Source: Dugong dugon (lineage: Eukaryota; Chordata; Mammalia; Sirenia; Dugongidae). Taken from it: 64,000 nt of DNA. Below are positions 11,474-22,470 of the stretch, one piece after another. The notes under the pieces are model-generated. The model had not been told where the DNA came from and did no database searches. It saw only the letters and a program-made list of their open reading frames with translations. The translations under genes were made by a program, and so were the position numbers. The stretch is taken from positions 2,269,501 to 2,333,500 of the forward strand of contig CM057465.1 of the NCBI GenBank assembly GCA_030035585.1. The letters are read 5' to 3'. Each line of letters begins with the position of its first letter. The stretch's first letter is position 1.

Positions 11474-12446
11474 AAATTTTGAAACATGAGCTATTAATAA
11501 GAAACATTTTGGGGAATTAAGAAAGAGAGAGATTGATTCTTCCCACCTCCAACAATTTAGAAACAGAACAACTGTTGGAAATGAGAGAGGAAACCGCTGG
11601 GTTCCCTTTTAGGAAAACCCCCCATTAGTACTATCTTCTTCAATGACAACAAAAAGACCCAAAGTCACCTCTAAAACTGGGGGGAAACTGAATTCAGAAA
11701 GTAAACTAATGCTCTAAGAAAATGTCTAAAGGTAGAAAACTAATGAACTATTAATTTAAAAAACTATTAATTTAAATAACCAAGCTCAAAATAATGCCAT
11801 CTTTCTCCTAAACTGTCGTAGATGGAGAGCTAATATGTTGTTTTAAAGAATGCCTCTCAAATGACTCTATAAATTCCATTTATACTCTAGTGATTAAGCC
11901 AAAGTGATTGATTAGATTTTATGAGGACGTTCTCCCTGTATTTTAAAACATAGACTGCGCCAAAAGTGCTCATTTACTGCCATTATTTTAATATTGATTT
12001 TATTTTATGATCTCATTTTGTGATTTATAACTTTGTTTTTCTTGAGATTCTGATCTTAATATTGCTGGGCCTGTTTGTAAAGCAAGATGTAGTATCTTCC
12101 TCCGGAGGTGCTAAAATCATGATCCCTTGTACAACTCATGGCCACATCCCCAGCACGGGCCGTGTGTCTGGGAGGGTCTGCCCCACACACGTGGATCAGC
12201 CATGGACAGGAGAGGGCCACAGATCCCAAGCACTGTCCTGAGAGGAAGGGACATGGACTCCAAATAGAATTAGGCGAGATTCAATCAATGTTACCCAAGC
12301 CATTGCTTCTTTCCAGGAGAAAGTGGGCCAGCAGCAACAGCCTCCACCTCAGCTTTTCAGAGACGTCAGACGGAGGTACATTTGAGGCAGAAGCAAGGGG
12401 AGGGGGTCAATATGGAGAGGAAGGGTGAGAGACAGAGAGAAGGAGA
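11474..12446 (+). other. Unique AT-rich DNA
   Basis: No repeat or gene recognised. 11690-12060 is AT-rich with several homeodomain-like ATTA cores and a small tandem duplication of a 16-bp TATTAATTTAAA-containing unit near 11745. It is treated under findings as a weak candidate for conserved non-coding sequence. Confidence 0.5.
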
Positions 12447-12647
12447 GGAGCCCCACTGGCGCAACTGTTAGGAGCTCAGCTGCTAATTGAAAGGTTGGAG
12501 GTTCAAACCCACCCAGCGACTCCACAGGAGAAAGACTTGACCATCTGCTTCCATAAAGATTACAGCCTGGAAGACCCTATGGGGCAGTTCTACTCTGTCA
12601 CATGGGGTGCTAAGAGTCACAGTTGACTCGATGGCACCTAACAACAG
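12447..12647 (+). mobile_element. AfroSINE (long form)
   Basis: Begins GGAGCCCCACTGGCGCAACT, B-box GAGGTTCAAACCCACC, middle CATCTGCTTCCATAAAGATT, body CCCTATGGGGCAGTTCTACT, tail GACTCGATGGCACCTAACAA. Well preserved. Confidence 0.95.
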
Positions 12648-12755
12648 TTTCAGAATTACTAGCCAGAGAGAGAGACAGACAGACAGAGGCCAGCTATACT
12701 GATTCAAGAGAATTTATCGCTTCAACAAGCCACAGTTGTACATACCCCAGTGTTA

Positions 12756-12865
12756 AACACACACAGTGTGCACCCACGCACACATGCACGTGTCCACACA
12801 CATGCATGCATGCACATGTGCACACACAAGCACATACACACACATGCGCACACACACAGAGACCA
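12756..12865. repeat. CA-rich microsatellite with TG/GC interruptions
   Basis: Imperfect (CA)n with CATGCA and CACGTG units, giving mostly alternating purine-pyrimidine sequence. The His/Cys-rich open frames across it are artefacts. Confidence 0.9.
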
Positions 12866-13687
12866 GGCCAGGGCTATCAGGAATGGCAGTCTAATGTCAA
12901 TGATTCTAAAGCCAGAGGAGCTGATCAGAAGGCTTTCCTCTGAGACCTGGCTGACTCTCTGATCCCACAGGTGACCTCCAGGAGGGCAGGGTGTGGGGGC
13001 CACTAGTTGCCATCACAAACTGGCCTGCTTCCATATGAACACTGTATAGAAACCACAACGTGGTCAGGCAGCCTCTGGTGTCTTTGCCTCAATCCCCAAG
13101 GTCGTCTCTTCTGGCTTCGGCCATGGCCAGTGCTAGGAGTCGCACACCCAGCCGGGGCCTAGCCCATGAACGTTCTCAGCTGCTCCCAGGGCCACACCAG
13201 GGGCCGCTCCCCCTCTGTGCAGGGAAACACCCTCCTGGCTCATACCTGCAGGCACTGACCTCTCTCGAGGTACAGCACAGGCACCAGCCCTTGCGTCCCT
13301 GCGGTCCCATCTGGGGGTGTCTGAGCCCAATTCCCTCCTAGGACCCGGTAGATAACTGATGTGGACGTGGCATGTGGTGCCTGCCTGCTCTCCATCCACC
13401 TCCTTCTGGAAGCCCTCAGTCCTGTCTACCTTGCACCAGCCACTTCTCCTAGAAGCCCCATATTAGGGTACCCATAGACTGCTGTCCCAGAATCACATTG
13501 CACCCCAACAGGCTGCGTCTGTCTTAGGACAAAGGCATGTGATGGATAAGCCAGGGTTGTCCATGCAGGTATGAAAACCACCTACTAGTCTCCAGGTAGG
13601 ATGATTGTTTTTGTGAAAATGGCAGACACACATTGATTTTTTTTTTTTTTTTAATATGGAAAACAAAATATCATCTAACATCTCGTC
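12866..13687 (+). other. Unique DNA, no gene recognised
   Basis: GC-rich, non-repetitive apart from a T16 run near 13637. Open frames are short, in conflicting frames and without recognisable domains. Confidence 0.55.
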
Positions 13688-13890
13688 ACACTAAAAGAGC
13701 TTGCTTCCACAACTGGAAAAATGTAGTTGATGTCACCGAACTGTGCCTGTAGAAATTTTTGAAATGGTGTATCTTTGGCTGTGTATATTTCCACCAATGT
13801 CATCAGTGTAACTGAATTGTACATGTAGAAATTGTTGAACTGGTGTATGTTTTGCAGTGCATTTTTCATCAAATAAAATTTAATTTAAAA
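13688..13890 (+). mobile_element. L1 3' end fragment with duplicated linker module
   Basis: Contains two tandem copies of the L1 3' UTR linker: CACCGAACTGTGCCTGTAGA near 13735 and GTAACTGAATTGTACATGTA near 13808. Each is followed by a GGTGTAT box, and the element ends AAATAAAATTTAATTTAAAA. This matches the linker in the two-module L1 3' UTR, but doubled. Confidence 0.7.
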
Positions 13891-14149
13891 AATGACTGAG
13901 TCACATATTCCTTTAACACTGACTACGTTGTTCCCCTGTTTTCTGACGCTGAGGTTCCAGTGGCATGAAAGGAGACAGATCACCTCCCTGTGCCAGGCAG
14001 GACTCACCCTGGTTGACGTCCGCTGCACTCTCACTAACACTGTGTTGGGTGCGTGGACTGCCCCCACTCACACGGGGTGGAGGAGCTGAGAGAGGTGGGG
14101 ACTGAGAGTCTGAGCTCAACATCATGAAGCTCATATGGCTCTACCGCGG

Positions 14150-14583
14150 TGCCAGAATCTCCTAGCTCTGCTGTAACAGAAACCCCCAAGTCGTGGTTTT
14201 AAATAACAGAAATTTATTTTCTCACAGTTCAGGAGCCTAAAAGTCCAAATTCAGGACACCGGCTCTCAGGGAAGTCTCTCTCTCTGTCAGCTCTGGGGGA
14301 AGATCTTTCTCTCACCTTCCGTAGGCCCAGAATTCCTTGGTTGCTTGACGATCCTCATGTGGCTTCTGTCTCCCCACCCACCCCCATTTGTGCTTGCTTT
14401 TCTCTGTGTCTGTACTGTTCGATATAACTTGGAAGTGGTTACATTTAGAACACACCCTATACCTGATATGGCCTAATTAACATAACAACAAAGAAAACAC
14501 TATCCTAAATGGGATTACAATTACAGGGATAGGGGTTAGGATTCCAACACATATTTTGGGGAGACACAATTCAATCCATAGCA
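14150..14583 (-). mobile_element. MaLR (MLT1-like) LTR
   Basis: Solo-LTR-like unit of the ERVL-MaLR class on the complement. The plus strand opens near CTCTGCTGTAACAGAAAC and has AGAAATTTATTTTCTCACAG near 14207. It closes with GAGACACAATTCAATCCATA, the reverse of the LTR start (TGxxATGGATTGAATTGTGTC). Flanks CGCGG and CGTGT could be a decayed 5-bp duplication. No internal retroviral sequence is attached. Confidence 0.88.
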
Positions 14584-14920
14584 CGTGTCTTCAACAATTA
14601 CTTTTCTTGGTGGGATTTCACCATAAAGGATTTATGAAGGACACATGAGTTCTTCCACATTTGAAATGCTTGCCATTGCCTTTACTATAAATGACACCTA
14701 GGCTGAATGAACTTTTGGCCCCATCCCCACTAAACACAGACTTTGTAAGCATGTCTCCATGTTTTCTGGCCTGGAAGGATGCTGTTGAGAGGAATAAAAC
14801 AGCCTGCATCTCCTTCTTTAGAGTTTATTGCATTTCCTCTTTCAACGTTGATGGGTAATGAGGTCCCCCGGATACATCTCATGGTTAGCCATTCTGGGTG
14901 AACACCTTCTGTTCTTAGGG

Positions 14921-15210
14921 AGAATTGTTTTCTTCTGTTATATCTTTGAAGACTTTTTATATTCCATGATTTTGTTATTTCAGTGATTCTGGATTATCTT
15001 GGCATGCATTTCTGCTCTACAATTCAGCTCTTCCTTTTAGGGAGAATTTTTTTCTTCTGTTATATCTTTGAAGACTTTTTATGCTCTATTAGTTTGTCAT
15101 TTCAATTATTCTGCATTATCTTGGCATGCATTTCTGATCTACGATTCAGCTCTTCCTTTTATGGAGAAATTTTTTCTTCTGTTATATCTTTGAATACTTT
15201 TTATATTATC
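14921..15210. repeat. 122-bp tandem repeat, two full units plus part of a third
   Basis: Units at 14921-15042, 15043-15164 and a partial one from 15165. Each starts AGAAxTTTTTTTCTTCTGTTA and carries TATCTTTGAAGACTTTTTAT and TTATCTTGGCATGCATTTCT. Unit spacing is 122 bp both times. T-rich, no coding meaning seen. Confidence 0.93.
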
Positions 15211-16584
15211 CTCTCTCTTATCCTTTTAAGTCCTTCATTTTTTTGTGCTTTTTTTCCCCATTTACTCTGAAAAGATCCCAACAATTTCCACCGTTCTATA
15301 ATTTAATTTTCATCCTAGTTTTCTCTTTCTATTGCTGTTTAAAACTAATTTTCTAGTTTGGAAAGTGTGACATTTCTTACCACAGTCTGTTTCCTGGGCT
15401 CTGAAATTATATTCATATCAATTTTTAATCATCTCGTCTTGAGCTCTTGTTTTATTGAAACTGCATCCTAATTAAGTTTTTGATAGGAGTCTTAGGGGGC
15501 CAATGATTTCAAAGTTCACATAATGTCTTCATGTGCCCTTTTCCTTGTACGTTTCACAGGAAAATTTCTGTCATGGGTTATACTACCTTCCAGTCTGTTT
15601 TATTTTAATGTTTATTTATTATTTCCTTTATTTGCTTATGTCTTCCATTTCTTTCTCTTTTTCCTCCTTCTTCTTCTCAGCCACAATACGCTGGCTTGGT
15701 TGCCAGACTATTCCTTTTCCAGCTTGATTCTGCCTAAAAGCACAGTCTCTCTGGGCATCCTGCTTGCTCTGAGATGGTTAATACCCGGTCTATATCAGGG
15801 ACTGCTGTTCCTTGACCCTCAGCTTACCTTAATCCTGTTTGTTTTTCCCCCTGGGTTGTAACTGTACAGTTGGGTCCTTGTGGGTTGGTTGTTATTGATG
15901 CAGTTTTGTTGAACATTTGCAGCCCAAAGTCACAAACAGAACGGCCCTCAGATGGATAGATACAATTTTATGGAGACTCTTGGCCCTAACTTCCTTCTAT
16001 GAGATTCCTAAATAACCTGTCCAGATCTAACTCTTCCACCTGGTTAGTATTTATTTTATCACCTTAGTTGGATCCCTCCTTTAAGTCACAATAGAGTCTT
16101 GAAACTGATATTTCTAAAGGTGTTCCTTCTGCCTCCACTGGGACCCTACTGTGGTGGGTAAGGATTTCTACTCTCTGTAACTATTTTTCTTGACTTTTCC
16201 TAGATCTGGATGTTTACTTCTTGATCATGGCTGTACTCCGAGGATATCTTGGGGTATTGTTAACACTCCTTTCTTTTCTTCGAAGCACTTCTGCTAAATG
16301 GAGAAGCATTCACGGACACCCCAAATCTGTTTCCTTTGGGGGCCAATGGTTTACAAAGTTGATTCAATGACATCGTATGCCCTTTTCCTTGCACAATTGC
16401 TAGATTTTTTAATATAATTATCTGTTGCTCAACCCTTCATTGCTTGGCTTTTGTTCATCTCTCTGATTCCCTAGTTCTCTCACATCCATGACTAAGTTCT
16501 TTGGGGAATTTAATGGGGAAAAGGTATTGGATGTCTCCCCTGCCACAAAATAGCTTGGTCTTTCTCCCTCCAGCCCCCCCCACT
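15211..16584 (+). other. Unclassified AT-rich DNA with internal duplications
   Basis: No gene recognised. It may be an unrecognised ancient transposon. A block at 15494-15550 (GGGGGCCAATGATTTCA, then GCCCTTTTCCTTGTAC) recurs at 16339-16398 (GGGGGCCAATGGTTTACA, then GCCCTTTTCCTTGCAC). A block at 15730-15800 recurs at 18373-18431. Confidence 0.5.
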
Positions 16585-17310
16585 CCGGTCTTCCCCATGC
16601 AGTCATCCAATTCACCTTTCTAAAGTACGTTTCCCTGCCTCTCCCTGGCCTACAATGTCCTACTGCTTCCTGTTGTCTTCAAGCTGAAATTCAAATCCTT
16701 TGCCTAAACACCCAGATCTTTTCATTCAGCCAAAGCTGCTTCCTCCACACAACCTCAAACTTAAGCTTCTTTGAAATGCCAGGCACTTTCATGTCAATAT
16801 GTTTCACCTTTTTGCATTTTGTTTGCCAGAGATTGTTTTCACCCCACGATTTGCAGTCTAATGTGGTGGAAAGGCTGCCTGGAGATGTGGACAGATGGTG
16901 GTTCAGATTCTGACTCCAACAATAACTAGCTATGTGTCCTTGGTCAACTTACCCACCTGTAGAATACCTGACAGGCAGAATTCTTGGGGGAATTAAATAA
17001 GATAATAGGTTTGAAACACCTGGCACAGAATAAGTGATAAATGGTTGCTAATTCCTTTCCTCTTCCCACCCTGAACTCTGGCTACACCTCTAAACTATGA
17101 AAGCATCCTACTTCTTTGGGATCAAGCTTAAATGTGACTTTCATGTGTAGACATTTTATCATCCATCCTCCACCCATCTGCTTGCTCATGCTGCTTGGTC
17201 ACATTCCCCCTAGTTTGTCTACTCTCCTGGTAGTCTAATTCACTGAAAGAAGGGACTCTATCTAATGCCAAGCACAATGCCTGGTATGCTGCAGGCTTCA
17301 GGTGACAAAG
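16585..17310 (+). mobile_element. L2 LINE 3' fragment, split by a MIR
   Basis: Ancient LINE-2. The left part (16585-16830) resembles the end of the L2 coding region (TGTCTTCAAGCTGAAATTCA, CAGCCAAAGCTGCTTCC). The right part (about 17062-17310) resembles the 3' end (AAATGTGACTTTCATGTGTA, then CAAGCACAATGCCTGG). The interruption is a MIR. Quite diverged. Confidence 0.65.
16858..17055 (+). mobile_element. MIR SINE inside L2
   Basis: Typical MIR middle and end: GTGGTTCAGATTCTGACTCC, CTAGCTATGTGTCCTTGGTC, AATTAAATAAGATAATAGGT, CACCTGGCACAGAATAAGTG. Breaks the L2 relic. Confidence 0.85.
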
Positions 17311-17315
17311 AAGAT

Positions 17316-17645
17316 TTGTTGTTGTTGTTAGGTGCCGTTGAGTCCATTCCAACCCGTAGTGACCCCACATACAACAGAACAAAATACTGCCCAGTCCTGT
17401 GCCATCCTCACAACCATTGCTATCTTTGAGCCCATTGTTGCAGCCACTGTGTTAATCCATCTCATTGAGGGCCTTCCTCTTTTTCGATGACCTTCTATTT
17501 TACCAAGCATGATGCCCTGCTCCAGGATCTAGTCCCTCCCAATAACATGTACAAAGTATGTGAGACAAAGTCTTGCCATCCTCTCTTCTAAGGGGCATTG
17601 TGGTTAAACTTCTTCCAAGACAGATTTGTATGTTCTGGTAGTCCA
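17316..17645 (-). mobile_element. RTE-clade LINE, 3' fragment
   Basis: Plus strand starts at the reverse of the RTE 3' end (TTGTTGTTGTTAGGTGCCGT). It continues through TGCCCAGTCCTGTGCCATCC, GAGCCCATTGTTGCAGCCAC and CTTCCAAGACAGATTTGTAT. 5'-truncated; carries only the C-terminal coding end and 3' UTR. Confidence 0.93.
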
Positions 17646-17811
17646 CAAAAGAAGACAACCCTGTCCACCATGGGTGACCCTACTGGTATTTGAAATACCA
17701 GTGCATAGTTTCCAGCATCACAGCAAGAAGAAGATATAATAGCCACCATTCAATGCCTTTTTCCTAGGCCCACCTTATAGGTGATAGATAGCATTCCACC
17801 TTCCTGTCTCC

Positions 17812-17960
17812 CATTGCTATGACTCTTTCTTCAATCACATGAGCAAACTGATGCTCAGAAAGACTGAATAATTCACAAAAAGTCACACAGGTAGGAACTG
17901 GCAGGATCATAGTGCCCATACATTCCTGACCAACAATTACACTACTGTCTAGCCAGTCAT
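17812..17960 (-). mobile_element. MIR SINE (complement)
   Basis: GAGCAAACTGATGCTCAGAA, then AAAGTCACACAGGTAGGAAC, is the reverse complement of the MIR core. 17646-17811 between the RTE and this MIR is a probable fragment of another RTE-related repeat (ACTGGTATTTGAAATACCAG, itself palindromic) that I cannot assign. Confidence 0.7.
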
Positions 17961-18089
17961 CTCCATGGAACTGGTCTGAGAAATAGAAACAAAGGTAGGA
18001 TTCCCCAAGGCTGCCACAGCTGTTATAGGGTCAGACTTTGGCAACATGAATTTTTGAGACAAATCAAGGCACAACTCAAAGAGGGCTTT

Positions 18090-18278
18090 GTGGGGAGGGC
18101 CATGGCCTTGGGAGAAGACTCATTCAGATTTGAGGCTCTGACACTGGCTTGTTTGTCAAGTTCTTTATTAAGCCTCAGTGTTTTCTTCATAACATGGTGT
18201 CAATAAGACCTGCCTCATAAATTGTTGAAGATCAGTTGAGCTAATCTATGTAGGCCTGGCACATAGTACTCAATAACT
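18090..18278 (+). mobile_element. MIR SINE
   Basis: GATTTGAGGCTCTGACACTG, then TTAAGCCTCAGTGTTTTCTT, CAATAAGACCTGCCTCATAA and GCCTGGCACATAGTACTCAA follow the MIR layout. Confidence 0.83.
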
Positions 18279-18284
18279 GTAGCC

Positions 18285-18825
18285 TGGATGGATGGATGGA
18301 TGGATGGATGGATGGAAGGATGAGTGTACAGATGGATGGATATATAGGAAGGAGTGAAGAAGAGTTAGGTTGCCTAAAAGGGCAGTCTGGGCATCATATT
18401 TGCTCTGATATAATCCTTTGTCTATATCAGGGACACATGTGAGGATGGATGGATGGATGGATGGATGGATGGGTGGACAGATTGACAAGAAGAAATAAAG
18501 AAGAGATAGGTTGATTGGGATAAACAGATGAATGGATGCATGGGTAGAAGGGGTGGATGAATGGATCTATGTATGGATGGATAAATTCATGGATGGACAG
18601 ATGGATGGATGGATGGACTAATGGGTGTGTGGATGAATGAACAGATGAATGGATGGATGATCAGATGGACAGACAGAGAAGTGGAAGGATGGGTGGGTGA
18701 ATGGATAAGTGGACATTCAGACAGATGGATGGATAAATGGATGGATAGATGGATGAACGAATGGATAACAGATGGATGGATGGATGAATGGACAGATGGA
18801 TGGATGGACTGATGGATGGATGCCT
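18285..18825. repeat. (GGAT)n tetranucleotide satellite with an interruption
   Basis: GGAT/GATG arrays at 18285-18325, 18443-18480 and, more degenerate, 18520-18825, separated by non-repeat DNA at about 18340-18440. The Trp-Met-Asp and Ile-His-Pro open frames across it only translate the repeat. Confidence 0.95.
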
Positions 18826-19044
18826 GCTGTGGGCAGGCTCAGTGATAAGATAATGAGGAAACAATAACGTGTATAAACTGACACAATCTCCGTCTTCATG
18901 GAATTTACAAAGTAGTGGAGCAAACAAACGTTATTCAAGTAATTACACGAATACATGTAAAATTGCAATTGTGATGCATTCTATAAAGGAAATACACAAT
19001 TTTATGAGGGTGCATTCCAGGGGATTTGAGCCAGTCTATGAGAG

Positions 19045-19394
19045 GCAAAGTTGGTTCAGTGGTAGTATTCTTGCCTTCCATTCAGGAGACCCAAGTTCAA
19101 TTCCCATCCAATGCACCTCATGCTCAGCCATCACCCATCTATCAGTGGGAGCTTGCAAGTTGTTATGATGCTGAATAGCTTTCAGTGGAGCTTCCAGACT
19201 AAAATAGACTAGGAAGAAAGGTCTGACAATTTACTTCCAAAAATCAGCTAATGAAAACTTTATGGTTCACAATGGAGTATTGTCCAGTCCGCCGCTGATC
19301 ATAGGGTTGGCACAGGTGCAGGCAGCCTTTTGTTCCATTGTGCATGGAGTCACCTTGTGTCAGGGCCAACTTGGTGGCAGCTAACAATAACAAG
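19045..19394 (+). mobile_element. tRNA-Gly-derived SINE with RTE-like tail
   Basis: The head closely follows a tRNA-Gly: A-box-like GTTGGTTCAGTGGTAG and B-box AAGTTCAATTCCC with acceptor-like CCAATGCA. The body (CAGTGGGAGCTTGCAAGTTG, AGACTAGGAAGAAAGGTCTG) and the tail (TGTGCATGGAGTCACC, then AACTTGGTGGCAGCTAAC) resemble RTE 3' sequence. It is a SINE and not a tRNA gene: the anticodon arm is degenerate and it is fused to a long body. Confidence 0.87.
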
Positions 19395-19746
19395 AGAACA
19401 GAAAAGGCTTCTGTGACCAGATGACTTAAGCTGAAATCTGAAGTATATAAAGACAAAGGGGTGGGGAATAAAAGCACTTCTGACTTAGGGTGAGCATCCC
19501 TGAGTCCCTACATAGTAAGGTGGAACAGTGTGGATGGAGGTGACTCCTGGGATTCTAAGACATGGTTAGCACACAGAATTAGCCAAGTGTGGTACGTACT
19601 TGATGGGCTATGGAGAGTGTAAGGGATTGCCAAGTGTCAAGAATGGCCCCCAAGATTCTAACATTGTCTACAGGATGATGGTGTTGTGATCCCCTTAGAG
19701 AGGGGAGGGGAGGATCAGGAACTCAGGTACGGACATGTTGAGTTGG

Positions 19747-20232
19747 TGTCTTAGTTACCTAGTGCTGCTATAACAGAAATACCAGAAGTGATGGCTTTAA
19801 CAAACAGAAATTTATTCTCTCACAGTCTAGGAGACTAGAAGTCAGAATTCAGGACACTAGCTCTAGCACAAGGCTTCTCTCTCTGTTGGTTCTCGGGGAA
19901 GGTCATTGTCATCAATCTTCCCCTGGTCTAGGAGCTTTTCAGCCCAGGGACCCTGGGTCCAAAGGACATGCTCTGCTCCCAGTGATTCTTGATGGTATGA
20001 GCTCCTTCTCCTCTCTGCTCAATTTTCTGATTTATATCTCAAGAGATTGACTCAAGATACAACCTAATCCTGTAGATTGAGTCCTTCCTCTTTAACATCA
20101 TAGAGGTTAGGATTTACAACACACAGAATAATCACATCATATCACAAAATGGTGGGCTACCACACAATACTGGAAATCATAGCCTAGCCAAGTTGACACA
20201 TATTCTAGGGGGACACAATTCAATCCATGACA
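19747..20232 (-). mobile_element. MaLR (MLT1-like) solo LTR
   Basis: Complement orientation, bounded by TG...CA (TGTCTTAGTTACCTAGTGCT to CACAATTCAATCCATGACA). Landmarks are AACAGAAATTTATTCTCTCA and ATAATCACATCATATCACA. Flanks GTTGG and ATTGG differ at one base and are a plausible 5-bp target duplication. Better preserved than the copy at 14150. Confidence 0.93.
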
Positions 20233-20944
20233 ATTGGTTCCTCATAGACACCCCTGAGGAGCTATCAAGCAGTGGATGGATGGACTTAGAATTCTAGAGC
20301 TGGAGACAGGAATGTGGGAGCCATCTGTACATGGTCCATGGGCAAGGTTGAGGGTATGGATGAGATCAATCAGGTGTTGGGTGAGCTGTGGGACTCAGCC
20401 CTGAGGAACTCTATCACTCAAGGAGGAACAGAAGGGTAGAAGCCTGCACAGGAGAGAAGGTGGAGCCAGGGAGGAGAAGGAAGGTCAAATGGATCCATTT
20501 CAGGAGACAGTCAAAGGCAGACGTGGAAATAGAAAGCAGAGTAAGCACTGGGAGGTGTGGCTATGAAAGGAAAGGAGGTAGTGAGCACTGGTTATGTCCT
20601 CAGCCATTGCTGGTTACACACACAAACACACGACCATGCATCCTTTCAAACTACGTGTGCCAGAACCATCTCTGCTGTCTATTCGGGGGTGCTTATTGTC
20701 TGGAAGGCAGTCAGAGCCACCTTTGGAGAGCAGAGATTTGTCCTGTGCTATTGTTTGCCTTTGTTTGGCAGTTCTTTAACCCTGATACTCTTGGGGACAT
20801 GTTTAGGAACCAACACATCAGCCTCAACGTTGTACCAATTAAGACTTAAAGAGTTTGGGAGTCAACTCGCATGTCAGCCCTGCCCAGAGTCCCCATGTCC
20901 ACTTTTGTTCTGTGGGTTCTCGGCCGCAGCTTGGGACAGGTGAC
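20233..20944 (+). other. Unique DNA, no gene recognised
   Basis: Non-repetitive. A 153-codon and a 128-codon open frame overlap in different frames; neither shows a domain or exon structure. Confidence 0.55.
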
Positions 20945-21290
20945 ATTTACATTCACACACGTGCACATATGCTCATGCACATGCACACAATGCACATACA
21001 CACTCACATGTGTACATTCACAATTACACACGTGCACATGCACACTCACACATGTGCATATATACACCCACACAAATGCACAACATACTCACAGTGCACA
21101 TACATACACACACACGTGCACGTTCACAGTTACACATGTGCACATACGCACTCACACACATGCACATACACACACGTGTGCATAATTACACTCACACACA
21201 CGTGCACATACGCAATTACCCATGTGCCCATACACACTCATACAAATGCAGATACACACATGCATATACACACTTACACACACACTTTGT
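20945..21290. repeat. Imperfect CA/TG satellite with GTGCACAT units
   Basis: About 345 bp dominated by CACACACGTGCACAT-type units, giving almost uninterrupted alternation of purines and pyrimidines. Open frames across it are His/Thr-rich artefacts. Confidence 0.93.
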
Positions 21291-21789
21291 TTTTTCTTCA
21301 GCCTAGTTATAAAAAGCTGTATTTCAATTTCTTTCAAATTGATCTATTGCCAAAAAAAGCTCTAACTTATTATTACAAAAATAATCATTACAATTTCCAT
21401 AAATCATGAGTTTATAACTATGATGGTAATTGCTGATATAATGGTTGTTATACGGAGATGGATGGAGTCCTAATCACTCAAGCCTTCATTAGTGCCATAG
21501 CCATTATGAACGGCAAATGCTCCGTCACCTGCTCCAGGGGACAGGCGGCCCTGTCCAGCACCCGGAGGCCGTCTATCTGCCCCATGTCCACTAGGCAAAT
21601 ATCCAATCACTGCCCAAGGCTCGGGTGTGTGACACTTCCCTCACACCCCCGCCACCGCCCTGCCCCTCACACAACCAACACCCAGGTCGCCGACGAGAAG
21701 AACAGGAATGTTTAGAAAACAGGCTGAGGGCTACACGGAGCTGGGGGCCAGCGCAGGTCAGGGCAGCCATAGGTGGGCATCTTAGGTGG

Positions 21790-22470
21790 GAGGGGAGGCT
21801 CTGGTAGGCAGGGTGGCTCCAGTAACTGGGCTCTGGAGGGCGGAGCAGCTCTGGTAGGCTGGGCTGCTCTGGAGGGTGGGGCAGCTCTGGTAGGTTGGGC
21901 TGCTCTAGGGGGCGGGGCTGCACTGAGGGCTAGCTGCTCTGGGAGACAGGGCTGTACTGTGGGGGTAGGGCTGCTCTGGAGGGCAGGGCAGCTCTGGTAG
22001 GCGGGGCTGCTCTGGAGGGCAGGGCAGCTCTGGTAGGCGGGACTGCTCTGGGGGGCAGGCCTGTGCTGTGGGGGTAGGGCTGCTCTGGGGGGCGGGGCAG
22101 CTCTGGTAGGCGGGGCTGCTCTGGGGGGCAGGGCTGTGCTGTGGGGGTAGGGCTGCTCTGGGGGGCAGGGCAGCTCTGGTAGGCGGGGCTGCTCTGGGGG
22201 GCAGGCCTGTGCTGTGGTGGTAGGGCTGCTCTGGGGGGCAGGGCAGCTCTCGTAGGCGGGGCTGCTCTGGGGGGCGGGGCTGCTCTGGAGGGCGGGGCAG
22301 CTCTGGTAGGCTGGGCTGCTCTGGGGGGCAGGGCAGCTCTGGTAGGCGGGGCTGCTCTGGAGGGCGGGGCAGCTCTGGTAGGCGGGGCTGCTCTGAGGGG
22401 CGGGGCTGCTCTGGAGGGCGGGGGAAGCTCGGTAGGCTTGGGGGGCTCTGGAGGGCGGGGCTGAGCTGGT
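21790..22470. repeat. GC-rich minisatellite, 18-bp basic unit
   Basis: Tandem units of GCTGCTCTGGAGGGCGGG and GCAGCTCTGGTAGGCGGG alternate, giving a 36-bp higher-order period. A third variant (CCTGTGCTGTGGGGGTAGG) is interspersed at 22050-22230. Because 18 is a multiple of 3 and the unit holds no stop on the minus strand, Pro/Glu/Leu-rich frames of more than 200 codons stay open there. Confidence 0.95.

Noticed and set aside
14921-15210. CRISPR-like array
   Set aside because: Units are contiguous 122-bp tandem copies without spacers, and the genome is mammalian.
18270-18968. Trp-Met-Asp-Gly and Ile-His-Pro-Ser repeat peptides
   Set aside because: Translation of the GGAT/GATG microsatellite.
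19045-19120. tRNA-Gly gene
   Set aside because: A- and B-box-like sequences are present, but the anticodon stem is degenerate and the unit is fused to a SINE body; three other copies have the same layout.
20855-21409. 184-codon His/Thr-rich open frame
   Set aside because: Translation of the CA/TG satellite.
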